Assembly: GCF_942548115.1 (NCBI RefSeq)
Contig: NZ_OW824151.1
Coordinates: 2,542,001-2,606,000, forward strand
Reading direction: 5' to 3'
Source of the DNA: Aeromicrobium sp. Leaf245
GTDB taxonomy: Bacteria; Actinomycetota; Actinomycetes; Propionibacteriales; Nocardioidaceae
Length of the DNA stretch: 64,000 nucleotides
Every line of letters starts with the position of its first letter. The stretch's first letter is position 1. Under the pieces are notes generated by a model. The model was not told the origin of the DNA. It searched no databases and saw only the letters and a program-made list of their open reading frames with translations. The translations under genes and the position numbers were made by a program. Of this stretch, positions 38,401-46,206 are shown one piece after another.

Positions 38401-39083
38401 CGGGACCGCGCGTCGCGCACGTCGGCCTGGATGGTCACGGCACGCCGCGCCACCTCGGCCTGCCGGCCGAGCGGCTTGAGCTGGCGCCGTAGCTCGGTGA
38501 GCACGTCCTGCAGACGCGTCAGGTTCCCCTGCGTCGCGTCGAGCTTGCGCAGCGCCTTCTCCTTGCGCTTGCGGTGCTTGAGCACACCGGCGGCCTCCTC
38601 GACGAAGCCGCGACGCTCCTCGGGGGTGGCCCGCAGCACCGAGTCGAGCTGCCCCTGTCCCACGATCACGTGCATCTCGCGGCCGATGCCGGAGTCGCTC
38701 AGCAGCTCCTGCACGTCGAGCAGACGGCAGCTGGTGCCGTTGATCGCGTACTCCGAACCGCCGTTGCGGAACATGGTCCGCGAGATCGTGACCTCGCTGT
38801 ACTCGATGGGCAGTGCACCGTCGGTGTTGTCGATCGTGAGGACCACCTCGGCGCGGCCGAGCGGCGGGCGGCCGGAGGTGCCGGCGAAGATGACGTCCTC
38901 CATCTTGCCGCCGCGCAGCGACTTGGCACCCTGCTCGCCCATGACCCAGGCGAGGGCGTCCACGACGTTCGACTTGCCGGAGCCGTTTGGCCCCACCACG
39001 CACGTGATGCCGGGCTCGAGCTCCAGGGTGGTGCTCGACGCGAACGACTTGAAACCGCGCAGCGTGAGGCTCTTCAGGTACAC
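35487..39083 (-). CDS. smc: Chromosome segregation protein SMC
   Basis: SMC with ScpA/B extrudes DNA loops and organises the replicated chromosome. The 1198 residues have the N-terminal head (MYLKSLTLRGFKSFASSTTL; Walker A GPNGSGKSNVVDALAWVMGE), long coiled coils, a hinge near residues 505-640 (ITVRPGFEAAIASALGSAAD), and the C-terminal head with signature LSGGERSLVAVAFLVALF and Walker B YILDEVEAALDD. TAGGGT six bases before the GTG indicates a leaderless mRNA. In mycobacteria ftsY follows directly; here the thioesterase does, and ftsY lies about 14.7 kb away. Confidence 0.97.
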   Translation of the reverse strand: MYLKSLTLRGFKSFASSTTLELEPGITCVVGPNGSGKSNVVDALAWVMGEQGAKSLRGGKMEDVIFAGTSGRPPLGRAEVVLTIDNTDGALPIEYSEVTISRTMFRNGGSEYAINGTSCRLLDVQELLSDSGIGREMHVIVGQGQLDSVLRATPEERRGFVEEAAGVLKHRKRKEKALRKLDATQGNLTRLQDVLTELRRQLKPLGRQAEVARRAVTIQADVRDARSRLLADDIVTARSTIAEEMADEAALKQRRSAVEHAVSVARQQETELEDQLREDSPALSAAQETWYALSGLRERMRGTAGLANERIRLAAVESDDRPSGRDPEELEAEARRVEEQHQAMTTSVAEARAALETAVAARGEAETSYGEEERRVAGLLRAAADRREGLARLHGQVNALKSRAEAADAEVARLRSARDEALKRSEEAQKAFAVRESEIAGLSQGESGLDEALESAEAALADAEAKAREVTTVEQEAGRRQAGLAARVEALEVGLARKDGAGALLAVSDEISGLLGSVAALITVRPGFEAAIASALGSAADAVAVDHLDTAVTAMELLKTEDLGRAGLLLGGDTELDDTGWPGLPDGATYAVDVVDPPATLHAALRRLLFKVAVVDDLTAAKVLVAQASDLTAVTRDGDILGAHYASGGSSSQQSLLEVQAAIDQAREELGEADRQLETLRFDAQRIAQERAAAQERVDAAMEKLHESDAEMSAVAESLGQLGSTARAAKGEAERLTAAIASAQEAHERDLGGLAELEERLTQAEEAPEEEPDTSALEELAEVASTARRTETEARLALRTNEERARALEGQASALVASAAAEREARIQARLRREQQLREAETARAVLAVSDVALARLETTIAEAAALRTEIEQSRSGRETELRDVRARLRTLAEELDGLTTSVHRDEMARAEQRLRLEALEARALEELGVEVEALVAEYGPDQLVPPPAPEVVEATDDAVATTGDADDPQAEPEGRPFDRAEQTKRLRAAERAMAMLGKVNPLALEEFSALEERHQFLSEQLDDLKRTRQDLLDIVADVDERVQQVFSEAWTDVSREFEGVFSRLFPGGEGRLLLTDPDDLLTTGIDVEARPPGKKVKRLSLLSGGERSLVAVAFLVALFKARPSPFYILDEVEAALDDTNLGRLLEIYEELRANSQLIVITHQKRTMEVGDALYGVSMRGDGVTTVISQRLREDEMA

Positions 39084-39089
39084 GCGACC

Positions 39090-39095
39090 ACCCTA
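39090..39095 (-). promoter_or_regulatory. Leaderless -10 element of smc
   Basis: TAGGGT on the minus strand ends six bases before the smc GTG, supporting that start and a leaderless transcript. Confidence 0.6.
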
Positions 39096-39141
39096 GTGCG
39101 TCGTCGTGTCCCGCCCTCGGAGGCGAGCGAGGGTACTGGGA

Positions 39142-39342
39142 TCAGCGCGAGAGCGGCTCGAGCAGGTCGCCCGCGGTCACCTGGTCGACCCGCTCGGACA
39201 GGGTCTTGAGCAGACCGTCGTTCTCGGTGTTCAGTCGCAGCACCTCGGCCTCGAGGTCGGCGACACGTCGGCGCAGCCGCGCGACCTCGTTCAGCTGGTC
39301 GAGCGTCGGTCCACCGACGAATCCGACGAGAGCCTTGGCCAT
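39142..39342 (-). CDS. Small coiled-coil protein, unknown function
   Basis: This 66-residue protein begins MAKALVGFVGGP and continues with a leucine-rich heptad helix (about residues 15-57: LNEVARLRRRVADLEAEVL and following). GGAGG lies eight bases before the ATG, a strong ribosome site. It contains no signal or membrane segment. Similar short proteins with an N-terminal VGGP motif and a coiled coil seem common in actinobacteria, but no function is known. It sits just upstream of smc, in the same direction, with 58 bases between. Confidence 0.75.
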   Translation of the reverse strand: MAKALVGFVGGPTLDQLNEVARLRRRVADLEAEVLRLNTENDGLLKTLSERVDQVTAGDLLEPLSR

Positions 39343-39491
39343 GAGTGATCCTCCGCAGGAAGGTCGCGGCTCCGGCTCGAGTGCCGGGCGGCGGGACTGG
39401 GGTACAGCGGCGGCTGCGTCTGCCAGTGTCCCACCGCGACCGGGCCCGGGTCAAACCTCGGGCGTCCACCGGGACCCGCCCCGCGTGCACC

Positions 39492-39497
39492 TAGGCT
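39492..39497 (+). promoter_or_regulatory. Leaderless -10 element of the PH-domain gene pair
   Basis: TAGGCT ends seven bases before the GTG at 39505, which fixes this start and predicts a leaderless transcript for both PH-domain genes. Confidence 0.55.
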
Positions 39498-39504
39498 GCA
39501 GGAC

Positions 39505-40017
39505 GTGGACGCATCTCTCTTCCGGCCCGTCGCCGAGACCTGGCGTCCCGTCTCCCCTGCCCTCACGACGCGTCGCCGCATCGTGCTCGTCATCCCGCTC
39601 GTCGTCCTCGCCGTCCTGCTGGCCGCGGGTGCCGCGACGGCCACCGCCGTCGACGCGCACGTCCTCGTGAGCGTCGGGCTCGGGGCCCTGGCGGCGTGCG
39701 CCGCCGCGGCCGCCGCGACGACCTGGTGGTGGGCCGAGCGGAACCGTCGGTCCTGGGGCTGGGCGGAGGCCGAGGACGACCTGCTCGTCACCTCGGGCGT
39801 CATGTTCCGCCGACTCGTGGTGGTGCCCTACGGCCGCGTCCAGTTCGTCGACGTCGAGGGCGGGCCGGTCGAGCGACGGCTGGGCATCGCCCGCGTCTCC
39901 CTGCACACGGCCAGCACCGAGACCGCGGCCGTCGTGCCCGGCATCCCGGCCGACGAGGCGCGCCTGCTCCGCGACCGGCTCACCGAGCTCGGGCAGGCGC
40001 GCGATGGCGGGGTCTGA
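39505..40017 (+). CDS. Bacterial PH-domain membrane protein, YdbS-like
   Basis: The 170-residue protein has two membrane helices (about 29-48 and 55-78) followed by a bacterial PH (bPH2) domain: DLLVTSGVMFRRLVVVPYGR, QFVDVEGGPVERRLGIARVS and the VVPGIPADEARLLRDRL end. YdbS/YdbT pairs in Bacillus protect against certain antimicrobial peptides or affect membrane properties; no function is established for actinobacteria. It starts with GTG. The last 14 bases overlap the next gene, an organisation typical of this pair. Confidence 0.9.
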   Translation: MDASLFRPVAETWRPVSPALTTRRRIVLVIPLVVLAVLLAAGAATATAVDAHVLVSVGLGALAACAAAAAATTWWWAERNRRSWGWAEAEDDLLVTSGVMFRRLVVVPYGRVQFVDVEGGPVERRLGIARVSLHTASTETAAVVPGIPADEARLLRDRLTELGQARDGGV

Positions 40018-41425
40018 GCCCGTCGAGGCTGCCACCTCCGGCGACCCGGGCACCGCCCTGCCGACCGTCGGCAGCCGCACCCACCCCCTGACCGGTGCGG
40101 TGCAGGGCGGGCTGTGGGCCGGTGCCGCGGTGATCGCGATCGGCACCTCCTACCTCCAGGGGGACCGCTGGGACGGCGTGCCGTGGTGGGCCGCCCTGCT
40201 CGGCGTCCTCGGCGGAGGCCTCCTGCTCGGCCAGGCCGCAGGCTTCGTCTCCTGGTGGTTCACCCGCTACGTCGTCGACGACGACGAGGTGCGCATCGAC
40301 AGCGGTGTCCTGAACCGTCGGTCGCGCCGTGCCGCGTTCGAGCGCATCCAGGCCGTCGACGTCGCCGAACCGCTCCTGGCCCGGGTCGTGGGCCTCGCCG
40401 AGGTGCGGATCGAGCTGGCCGGAGGGGACGAGTCCCGGCTCGTCGTCAGGTTCCTCCCGCTCGACCAGGCCCACGACGTCCGTCGACTGCTCCTGAGGCG
40501 GGCGCACGGTGGCGCTGCCGATGATGCCGACCCGGTCGAGGCGCTGGACGACCGCGACCTCATCACCCGGGTCACGCCGGAGCGCACGATGCTCGGCGCC
40601 CTCCTGAGCCTGGACCTGCTCACCGCGCTGGCGGCCGTCGCCGCGGTGGTCCTGGCCGCCATCGGCTTCGGCGCGCCGCTCGTGCTCCTCGGTGGCGTGC
40701 TCCCGGCGCTCTCCTGGGCGGTCCAGCTGATCTCGCGGCGCGTGGTGGCGGAGTGGGGCTTCACCCTCTGGCGCACGCCACACGGTCTGCGGATCGAGCG
40801 AGGTCTGCTGTCCCTGACCTCGCAGACCATCCCGTTCGCCCGGGTGCAGGGCATCGCCGTGGTCGAGCCGATCCTCTGGCGATCTCTCGGCTGGTGCCGT
40901 CTCGAGGTCGACGTCGCCGGAAGCGGCACCGGCGACGAGGCAGCCCGCGATACCACCCTGCTGCCCATCGCGGACCGCGCCCTGGCCGCCGCTCTGGTCG
41001 ACGAGCTCGTTCCCGAGACGGTCGTCGGCGAGGTCGACCGGACGGGGCCGGTCCGAGCGAGCCGGCGGTCGTGGCCCTTCGCACCGATCGGCTGGCGCTA
41101 CCGCTGGATCGACCTGGGCCCGCGGCGCGCGACGTCGTCGACGGGGTGGTTGGCACGACGGACCAGCAGTGCCCCCCACGCCAAGGTGCAGTCGATCGCG
41201 CTGCGCCAGGGACCGCTGCAGCGGCGTCTCGGCGTCGCCACGGTCGAGCTGCACACGCCCGACGGACCCGTGGACGTCGACGCCCACCACCTGGCGGGAC
41301 CCGTCGCCCGGGACGTCGCGCTCCGGGCGGTCGGTGCAGCCCGGTCGGCCCGGGCCGACGTCGGGTCAGCCGCCGCTCGTGGCGTCCTCGGCCGCGGGGT
41401 CGACGGCACCCACGACCTCGCGTGA
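40004..41425 (+). CDS. Multi-PH-domain membrane protein, YdbT-like
   Basis: The 473-residue protein has two pairs of membrane helices and three bPH2 domains: one with YVVDDDEVRIDSGVLNRRSR, a second with HGLRIERGLLSLTSQTIPFA, and a third after residue 360 with SSAPHAKVQSIALRQGPLQ. The length and domain order match YdbT. It overlaps the preceding YdbS-like gene and is expected to form a complex with it. The final 60 bases run antisense through the end of dusB, an unusually long convergent overlap. Confidence 0.88.
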   Translation: MAGSEPVEAATSGDPGTALPTVGSRTHPLTGAVQGGLWAGAAVIAIGTSYLQGDRWDGVPWWAALLGVLGGGLLLGQAAGFVSWWFTRYVVDDDEVRIDSGVLNRRSRRAAFERIQAVDVAEPLLARVVGLAEVRIELAGGDESRLVVRFLPLDQAHDVRRLLLRRAHGGAADDADPVEALDDRDLITRVTPERTMLGALLSLDLLTALAAVAAVVLAAIGFGAPLVLLGGVLPALSWAVQLISRRVVAEWGFTLWRTPHGLRIERGLLSLTSQTIPFARVQGIAVVEPILWRSLGWCRLEVDVAGSGTGDEAARDTTLLPIADRALAAALVDELVPETVVGEVDRTGPVRASRRSWPFAPIGWRYRWIDLGPRRATSSTGWLARRTSSAPHAKVQSIALRQGPLQRRLGVATVELHTPDGPVDVDAHHLAGPVARDVALRAVGAARSARADVGSAAARGVLGRGVDGTHDLA

Positions 41426-42547
41426 ACCGAGCCACCCGTCGGGCAGGGCCACCTTGCGGGGACTGCCCTGACGACCGCGCGGCGTCCCGAGCTCGGAGAC
41501 CGGGTAGGGCTCGTCGGGGTCCAGGTCGCCGAGCAGCCGGTCGAGCGAGGAGTACGACGAGACGCCGCCGAGCTCCGTCCGGATCCGCGAGCCCGCTGCG
41601 AAGCCCTTGAGGTACCAGGCGACGTGCTTGCGGAACTCGATGCAGCCGCGCTCCTCCCCCAGCCAGTCGCCCAGGAGCTCAGCGTGCCGCCGCATGACGG
41701 CAGCCACCTCGCCGAGCCTCGGCAGGGTCGGCGTGGGTGCTCCACCCCCGGGGTCGGCGCCGAGGGTGGCGGCGAGGTCGCGGAACAGCCACGGCCGACC
41801 CAGGCATCCGCGACCCACGACGACGCCGTCGCAGCCCGTCTCGGCCATCATCCTCGCGGCGTCGGTGGCCTCCCAGATGTCGCCGTTGCCGAGCACCGGG
41901 ATGCCGACCGCGGCCTTGAGCTCGCCGATCGCATCCCACCGTGCCCGCCCGGAGTAGTGCTGCGCCGCGGTGCGACCGTGCAGGGCGATGGCGGCGCAGC
42001 CCGCGTCCTCGGCGATCCGGCCGGCGTCCAGGTACGTCAGGTGGTCCTCGTCGATGCCCAGGCGGGTCTTCATGGTGACCGGCACGCCGTACGGCTGCGC
42101 CGCACGCACCGTCTCCTCCAGGATCCGTCCGAGCAGCCCGGCCTTCCACGGCAGCGCGGCCCCGCCACCCTTGCGGGTGATCTTGGGGACGGGGCAGCCG
42201 AAGTTCAGGTCCACGTGCTCCACGCCGTGGTCCGCACAGAGGATCTCGACGGCCCGGCCCATCACCACCGGGTCGACGCCGTACAGCTGCACCGACCGCA
42301 CGGTCTCGTTGTCGGCGAACGTCAGCATCGACAGGCTGGTGGCGTCACCCTCGACGAGCCCGCGTGACGTGATCATCTCGCACACGTAGAGACCGGCGCC
42401 CTGCTCGGCGCACAGCCGCCGGAACGCCACGTTGGTGACGCCCGCCATCGGCGCCAAGACCACCGGGACGTCGACCTCGAGGCCCCCCAGGCGCAGCGCG
42501 GCGGGCTCGCGGAGTCCGGGCGCGGCGCTCGGGTCGGTGACGGTCAT
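41366..42547 (-). CDS. dusB: tRNA-dihydrouridine synthase B
   Basis: DusB uses FMN and NADPH to reduce uridines in tRNA. The 393-residue protein begins after a short tail with VPVVLAPMAGVTNVAFRRLC; DLNFGCPVPKITRKGGGAAL carries the catalytic cysteine, and LHGRTAAQHYSGRARW, NGDIWEATDA and VVVGRGCLGRPWLF complete the barrel. A C-terminal tRNA-binding domain follows. The ATG chosen removes 17 atypical residues of a longer frame. The last 20 codons overlap the convergent PH-domain gene. Confidence 0.95.
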   Translation of the reverse strand: MTVTDPSAAPGLREPAALRLGGLEVDVPVVLAPMAGVTNVAFRRLCAEQGAGLYVCEMITSRGLVEGDATSLSMLTFADNETVRSVQLYGVDPVVMGRAVEILCADHGVEHVDLNFGCPVPKITRKGGGAALPWKAGLLGRILEETVRAAQPYGVPVTMKTRLGIDEDHLTYLDAGRIAEDAGCAAIALHGRTAAQHYSGRARWDAIGELKAAVGIPVLGNGDIWEATDAARMMAETGCDGVVVGRGCLGRPWLFRDLAATLGADPGGGAPTPTLPRLGEVAAVMRRHAELLGDWLGEERGCIEFRKHVAWYLKGFAAGSRIRTELGGVSSYSSLDRLLGDLDPDEPYPVSELGTPRGRQGSPRKVALPDGWLGSREVVGAVDPAAEDATSGG

Positions 42548-42600
42548 GAGGGTTCCAGTATCCCTGGTCGCCCTCGTCGCTCGTGCACGGGACAGCACTC

Positions 42601-42636
42601 AGGGTCGGCGTCCGACCGTCGCCGGACGCCGACCCT
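42601..42636. terminator. Perfect 14-bp hairpin upstream of dusB
   Basis: AGGGTCGGCGTCCG and its exact complement flank an eight-base loop. The dyad lies 54 bases before the dusB start on the minus strand. It can act as terminator of upstream transcription or as leader structure of dusB. Confidence 0.45.
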
Positions 42637-42851
42637 GGTGGGTTCCTCGTGAGCAGTGGCCCGGTGGGCCCGGAGCGGGAGTGGCTCCGTTCCCGGCGAC
42701 GAGGGCGGGCGACGTACAGGCCGGGCGAATGGGAGAGTCGTCCGGCGCCGCTCGCCTGCCGTGGGCATGTCCCACGAGGAGGCTCGAGTGGGGCCCTGCG
42801 TTCGACCCCGAGTTCAATTGTGCCAGGGGGCCGGGTGCCGCCACCCGAGGT

Positions 42852-42911
42852 CTGGGAGCACCGACGAGCTCGCCGCCGGTCCGGGTCGACGAACGTCGTC
42901 GATGCTCCCAG
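42852..42911. repeat. Long inverted repeat
   Basis: CTGGGAGCACCGACG and CGTCGATGCTCCCAG pair at 14 of 15 positions around a 30-base loop. Function unknown. Confidence 0.5.
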
Positions 42912-43064
42912 CAGATCTGCGTGCCCCTGGTCGACGCGTGATCCTCGTCCATCTTGAGCACACGGCACCCGACAACGGAACACCTCGCCGGAAAGAACTT
43001 CCTGAATGACAGAAAGAACATGAAAAAGTCATTCTTCCCACCGGTCGACCGCGACGGGTCCCCG

Positions 43065-43646
43065 TCAGGACGAGGCCTTCCAGCGCACCGCCGAGGAGGC
43101 GTCCGACGGCTGGAGGTCGATCGTCCGAAGGGTCTCCCCCTTCGGCACGAGGTAGATGAAGCACAGCGTGGCGGAGGCGCCGGACAGGAAGCGGCCCGGC
43201 AGCGCCGACGACGGGCAGGGCTCGAAGTCACCGACCAGCTCGCTCGCCGGGTACACCGTCTCGGCACTGGAGTGCGCCAGCACCGGCAGGGACGACCCAC
43301 CCAGACCGGCCGGTCCGTCGTTGCGCACGGTGAGGTCGACGTAGTAGGGCGTCGCGGTCGAGCTCTGCTCGTCGAGGCTGAAGAACCGGAAGTCCTTGAG
43401 CGTGCCCTTGCGCACCTCGTCGACGATCACGGTGACCGCGCTCGCGGCACCGTCGCCGAGGTCCAGCACGACCGTCGCGGGCTTGCCGAGGGCGAGGGAC
43501 GTGCCCGGCTGGGTGAGCGTGACGCCGGCCGGGACGTCGAATCCCTTCGGCGTGGGGACCGGCGGCGCCTCGTCCTCGGACGAGCAGGCAGCGGCCAGCG
43601 CCAGGACCAGGACGGAGGCGGCGACGGGACCGGTGCGCGTGCTCAC
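43065..43646 (-). CDS. Secreted lipoprotein, unknown function
   Basis: The signal peptide ends at lipobox LAAAC (Cys21) followed by an acidic spacer, so the 193-residue protein should be lipid-anchored. The rest is beta-rich with LALGKPATVVLDLGDGAASA and YYVDLTVRNDGPAGLGGSSL, a pattern like the immunoglobulin-like DUF4352 fold, and two cysteines (CPSSALPG, ATLCFIYL) that may pair. CACAAT six bases before the GTG could be a leaderless -10. It has no operon partner; glyS ends 26 bases upstream. Confidence 0.82.
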   Translation of the reverse strand: MSTRTGPVAASVLVLALAAACSSEDEAPPVPTPKGFDVPAGVTLTQPGTSLALGKPATVVLDLGDGAASAVTVIVDEVRKGTLKDFRFFSLDEQSSTATPYYVDLTVRNDGPAGLGGSSLPVLAHSSAETVYPASELVGDFEPCPSSALPGRFLSGASATLCFIYLVPKGETLRTIDLQPSDASSAVRWKASS

Positions 43647-43671
43647 GGGACGATTGTGGCCCTGGCGGGGT

Positions 43672-45060
43672 TCAGCACCCGGGCAGGCGCGCCGCGAGCC
43701 AGTCGCGCACCTGGGTCAGACCCACCCGCTCCTGCTGCATCGTGTCACGGTCACGGATGGTGACGGCCTGGTCGTCGAGGGTGTCGAAGTCGACCGTGAT
43801 GCAGAACGGCGTGCCGATCTCGTCCTGGCGGCGGTACCGCTTGCCGATCGCGGCGGCGTCGTCGAACTCCACGTTCCAGAAGCCGCGCAGCTCATCGGCC
43901 AGCCCGCGGGCCGTGGGCGACAGCTGCTCGTTGCGCGACAGCGGGAGCACCGCAGCCTTGGCCGGGGCGAGCCGCGGGTCGAGGCGCAGCACCGTGCGCT
44001 TGTCCACGCCGCCCTTGGTGTTGGGGGCCTCGTCCTCGGCGTAGGCGTCGACGAGGAAGGCCATCATCGAGCGGTTGACGCCGGCCGCGGGCTCGATCAC
44101 GTACGGCGTGTAGCGCTCGCCCGTGGCCTGGTCGAAGTACGACAGGTCCTTCCCGGAGTGCTCGCTGTGCGTGCGCAGGTCGAAGTCGGTGCGGTTGGCC
44201 ACACCCTCCAGCTCGCCCCACTCCGAGCCCTGGAAGCGGAACCGGTACTCGATGTCGACGGTGCGCTTGGAGTAGTGCGAGAGCTTCTCGGCGGGGTGCT
44301 CGTAGAAGCGAAGGTTCTCCGGATCCACGCCGAGGCCGGTGTACCAGCTCATGCGCGTCTCGAGCCAGCGCTCGTGCCACTCCTCGTCCGTCCCGGGCTC
44401 GACGAAGAACTCCATCTCCATCTGCTCGAACTCGCGCGTGCGGAAGATGAAGTTGCCCGGCGTGATCTCGTTGCGGAAGCTCTTGCCGATCTGCCCGATG
44501 CCGAACGGCGGCTTCTTGCGCGAGGTGGTCATGACCTGCGCGAAGTTCACGAAGATGCCCTGCGCGGTCTCGGGGCGCAGGTAGTGCAGACCCTCCTCGG
44601 ACTCCACGGGACCGAGGTAGGTCTTGAGCAGGCCGTTGAACATCCGCGGCTCGGTCCACTGGCCCTTGGTGCCGCAGTTGGCGCACACGAGGTCGCTCAT
44701 GGACACGGCGTCGGGGTCGGCCAGGCCCTTCTTCTCCGCGTACGCCTCCTGCAGGTGGTCCTGGCGGTAGCGACGGTGGCAGGAGAGGCACTCGACGAGC
44801 GGGTCGACGAAGGCAGCGAGGTGGCCCGAGGCCTCCCACACGGACGTGGGAAGGATGACCGAGGAGTCGAGTCCGACGACGTCGTCACGCCCCTGCACCA
44901 TCGAGCGCCACCACTGACGCTTGATGTTCTCCTTGAGCTCGGTGCCGAGCGGCCCGTAGTCCCAGGCCGACTTCGTGCCACCGTAGATCTCGCCGCACTG
45001 GTAGACGAATCCCCGGCGCTTGCAGAGGGAGATGACGGTGTCGATGAGGCTCGTGGCCAT
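43672..45060 (-). CDS. glyS: Glycyl-tRNA synthetase, single-chain type
   Basis: This 462-residue class II synthetase charges tRNA-Gly and is the homodimeric kind. Motifs seen: [16 protein letters not shown] at the start, a CLSCHRR...CANCG pair that may bind zinc, [44 protein letters not shown] (motif 2 region, residues about 200-230), and [16 protein letters not shown] (motif 3). The ATG gives the conserved [13 protein letters not shown] start. Longer frames run antisense through the zinc operon and are rejected. It is divergent from znuA. Confidence 0.96.
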   Translation of the reverse strand: MATSLIDTVISLCKRRGFVYQCGEIYGGTKSAWDYGPLGTELKENIKRQWWRSMVQGRDDVVGLDSSVILPTSVWEASGHLAAFVDPLVECLSCHRRYRQDHLQEAYAEKKGLADPDAVSMSDLVCANCGTKGQWTEPRMFNGLLKTYLGPVESEEGLHYLRPETAQGIFVNFAQVMTTSRKKPPFGIGQIGKSFRNEITPGNFIFRTREFEQMEMEFFVEPGTDEEWHERWLETRMSWYTGLGVDPENLRFYEHPAEKLSHYSKRTVDIEYRFRFQGSEWGELEGVANRTDFDLRTHSEHSGKDLSYFDQATGERYTPYVIEPAAGVNRSMMAFLVDAYAEDEAPNTKGGVDKRTVLRLDPRLAPAKAAVLPLSRNEQLSPTARGLADELRGFWNVEFDDAAAIGKRYRRQDEIGTPFCITVDFDTLDDQAVTIRDRDTMQQERVGLTQVRDWLAARLPGC

Positions 45061-45179
45061 GGTGAGGCGCTCCGTTCCGGCTGGGTGTCGGCGGGCCGTG
45101 CGCGCGTCCGTGGCCGCGCGCGCCCGAGTGGGCCTCAGCGTACCCACGCCGGTTGTGACCGGGTCGACACGGTGGCGAT

Positions 45180-45217
45180 TTGACAATCGTTCCCGTGACT
45201 CTTGAGAATCGTTCTCA
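45180..45217 (+). promoter_or_regulatory. Zinc-operon promoter with Zur-box-like dyads
   Basis: TTGACA (45180-45185) and GAGAAT (45204-45209) are 18 bases apart, and the znuA ATG follows seven bases later, so the message should be leaderless. A perfect dyad TGAGAA-N3-TTCTCA (45203-45217) covers the -10 and the start; a weaker copy, TGACAA-N3-TTCCCG, starts 22 bases upstream at 45181 and covers the -35. The form fits Zur boxes of actinobacteria. Confidence 0.65.
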
Positions 45218-46206
45218 TGACGTTCTCCCTCGTGCGCCCCGCCGTCCTGCTGTCGTCCTGTGCTCTCGTGCTGGCCGGGTGCGGCAGCTCCGGAGGGAGC
45301 ACCGACGACGTCTCGGTCGTCACGTCGTTCTACCCCGTCCAGTTCGTCACCGAGCGCGTCGCCGGCGACCGCGCCGAGGTCACCAACCTCACGGCCCCCG
45401 GCGGGGAGCCGCACGACCTGGAGCTGAGCCCGCGGCAGGTCGCCGCGGTGCAGGACGCCGACCTGGTCGTCTACCAGAGCCAGTTCCAGACGGCCGTCGA
45501 CGAGGCCGTCGAGCAGGCCGACCGCACCAAGGGCACCACCATCGACTCCGCCGACGGCGTCACGCTCATCGAGGAGTCCGAGGATGAGGCCGAGGGCGAG
45601 GACCATGCCCACGAGGAGGGTGACGAGCACGCGCACGAGGAGGGCGACGAGCACGAGGGTCATGACCACGGCCACGACCACGGCGGGGTCGACCCGCACC
45701 TGTGGCTCGACCCGACCAACCTCGTCCCGGTCACCGAGCACGTGCGCGACGCCCTGGTCGAGATCGACCCCGACCACGCCGACGAGTACCGCGCGAACGC
45801 CGCCGCGCTCGTCGAGGACCTGACGACCCTCGACGAGGACCTGACGACCGGGCTCGCCGACTGCAAGGTCCGCGACATCGTGACGAGCCACGCAGCCTTC
45901 GCCTACCTCGCCCAGGCCTACGACCTGACGCAGATCCCGATCGCCGGCATCGACCCCGGCACGGAGCCGTCCGCCGCCCAGCTCGCCACGATCTCGGACC
46001 TGGTCAGGACCGACGGCATCACCACGGTCTTCACGGAGACGCTCGTGAGCCCCGCCGTGGCGAACACCGTGGCCCGCGAGGCCGGGGTCGAGACGGCTAC
46101 GCTCGACCCGATCGAGGGACTCACCAAGGCGACGTCCGACGAGGACTACCTCTCGATCATGCGCACCAACCTCGCCACCCTGCAGAAGGCCAACGACTGC
46201 TCATGA
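45217..46206 (+). CDS. znuA: Zinc ABC transporter substrate-binding lipoprotein
   Basis: The 329-residue ZnuA-type protein has lipobox LAGC (Cys22), then [18 protein letters not shown] and the first zinc His in [12 protein letters not shown] long acidic, histidine-rich loop (about residues 128-155) precedes [12 protein letters not shown] with the next His ligand; the domain-linking helix and [20 protein letters not shown] follow. The ATG overlaps the Zur-like dyad; a TTG 15 bases earlier would lie upstream of the predicted transcript start. Its stop overlaps znuC (ATGA). Confidence 0.95.
   Translation: MTFSLVRPAVLLSSCALVLAGCGSSGGSTDDVSVVTSFYPVQFVTERVAGDRAEVTNLTAPGGEPHDLELSPRQVAAVQDADLVVYQSQFQTAVDEAVEQADRTKGTTIDSADGVTLIEESEDEAEGEDHAHEEGDEHAHEEGDEHEGHDHGHDHGGVDPHLWLDPTNLVPVTEHVRDALVEIDPDHADEYRANAAALVEDLTTLDEDLTTGLADCKVRDIVTSHAAFAYLAQAYDLTQIPIAGIDPGTEPSAAQLATISDLVRTDGITTVFTETLVSPAVANTVAREAGVETATLDPIEGLTKATSDEDYLSIMRTNLATLQKANDCS

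Larger units (their letters stand above)
42548..43064. other. Gene-free structured stretch of about 0.5 kb
   Basis: No convincing gene was found on either strand. The left part is GC-rich and full of inverted repeats, including stems of 14-15 bp at 42601-42636 and 42852-42911 and small ones near 42760. The right part (about 42990-43045) is strikingly AT-rich for this genome, with GAATGAC/GTCATTC arms at 43004-43010 and 43028-43034. It could hold a structured RNA, a terminator plus long dusB leader, or decayed sequence. No tRNA, RNase P, tmRNA or 6S signature was recognised. Confidence 0.5.

Noticed and set aside
42770-42840. tRNA-like stretch with GTTCGA and GTTCAA
   Set aside because: No five-base T stem or seven-base acceptor stem could be paired around either GTTC on either strand.
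42599-43300. Minus-strand frame of 233 codons in the gap upstream of dusB
   Set aside because: It runs antisense to nothing but overlaps the lipoprotein gene in another frame and consists of low-complexity Arg/Pro/Ser residues. It has no ribosome site or promoter element.
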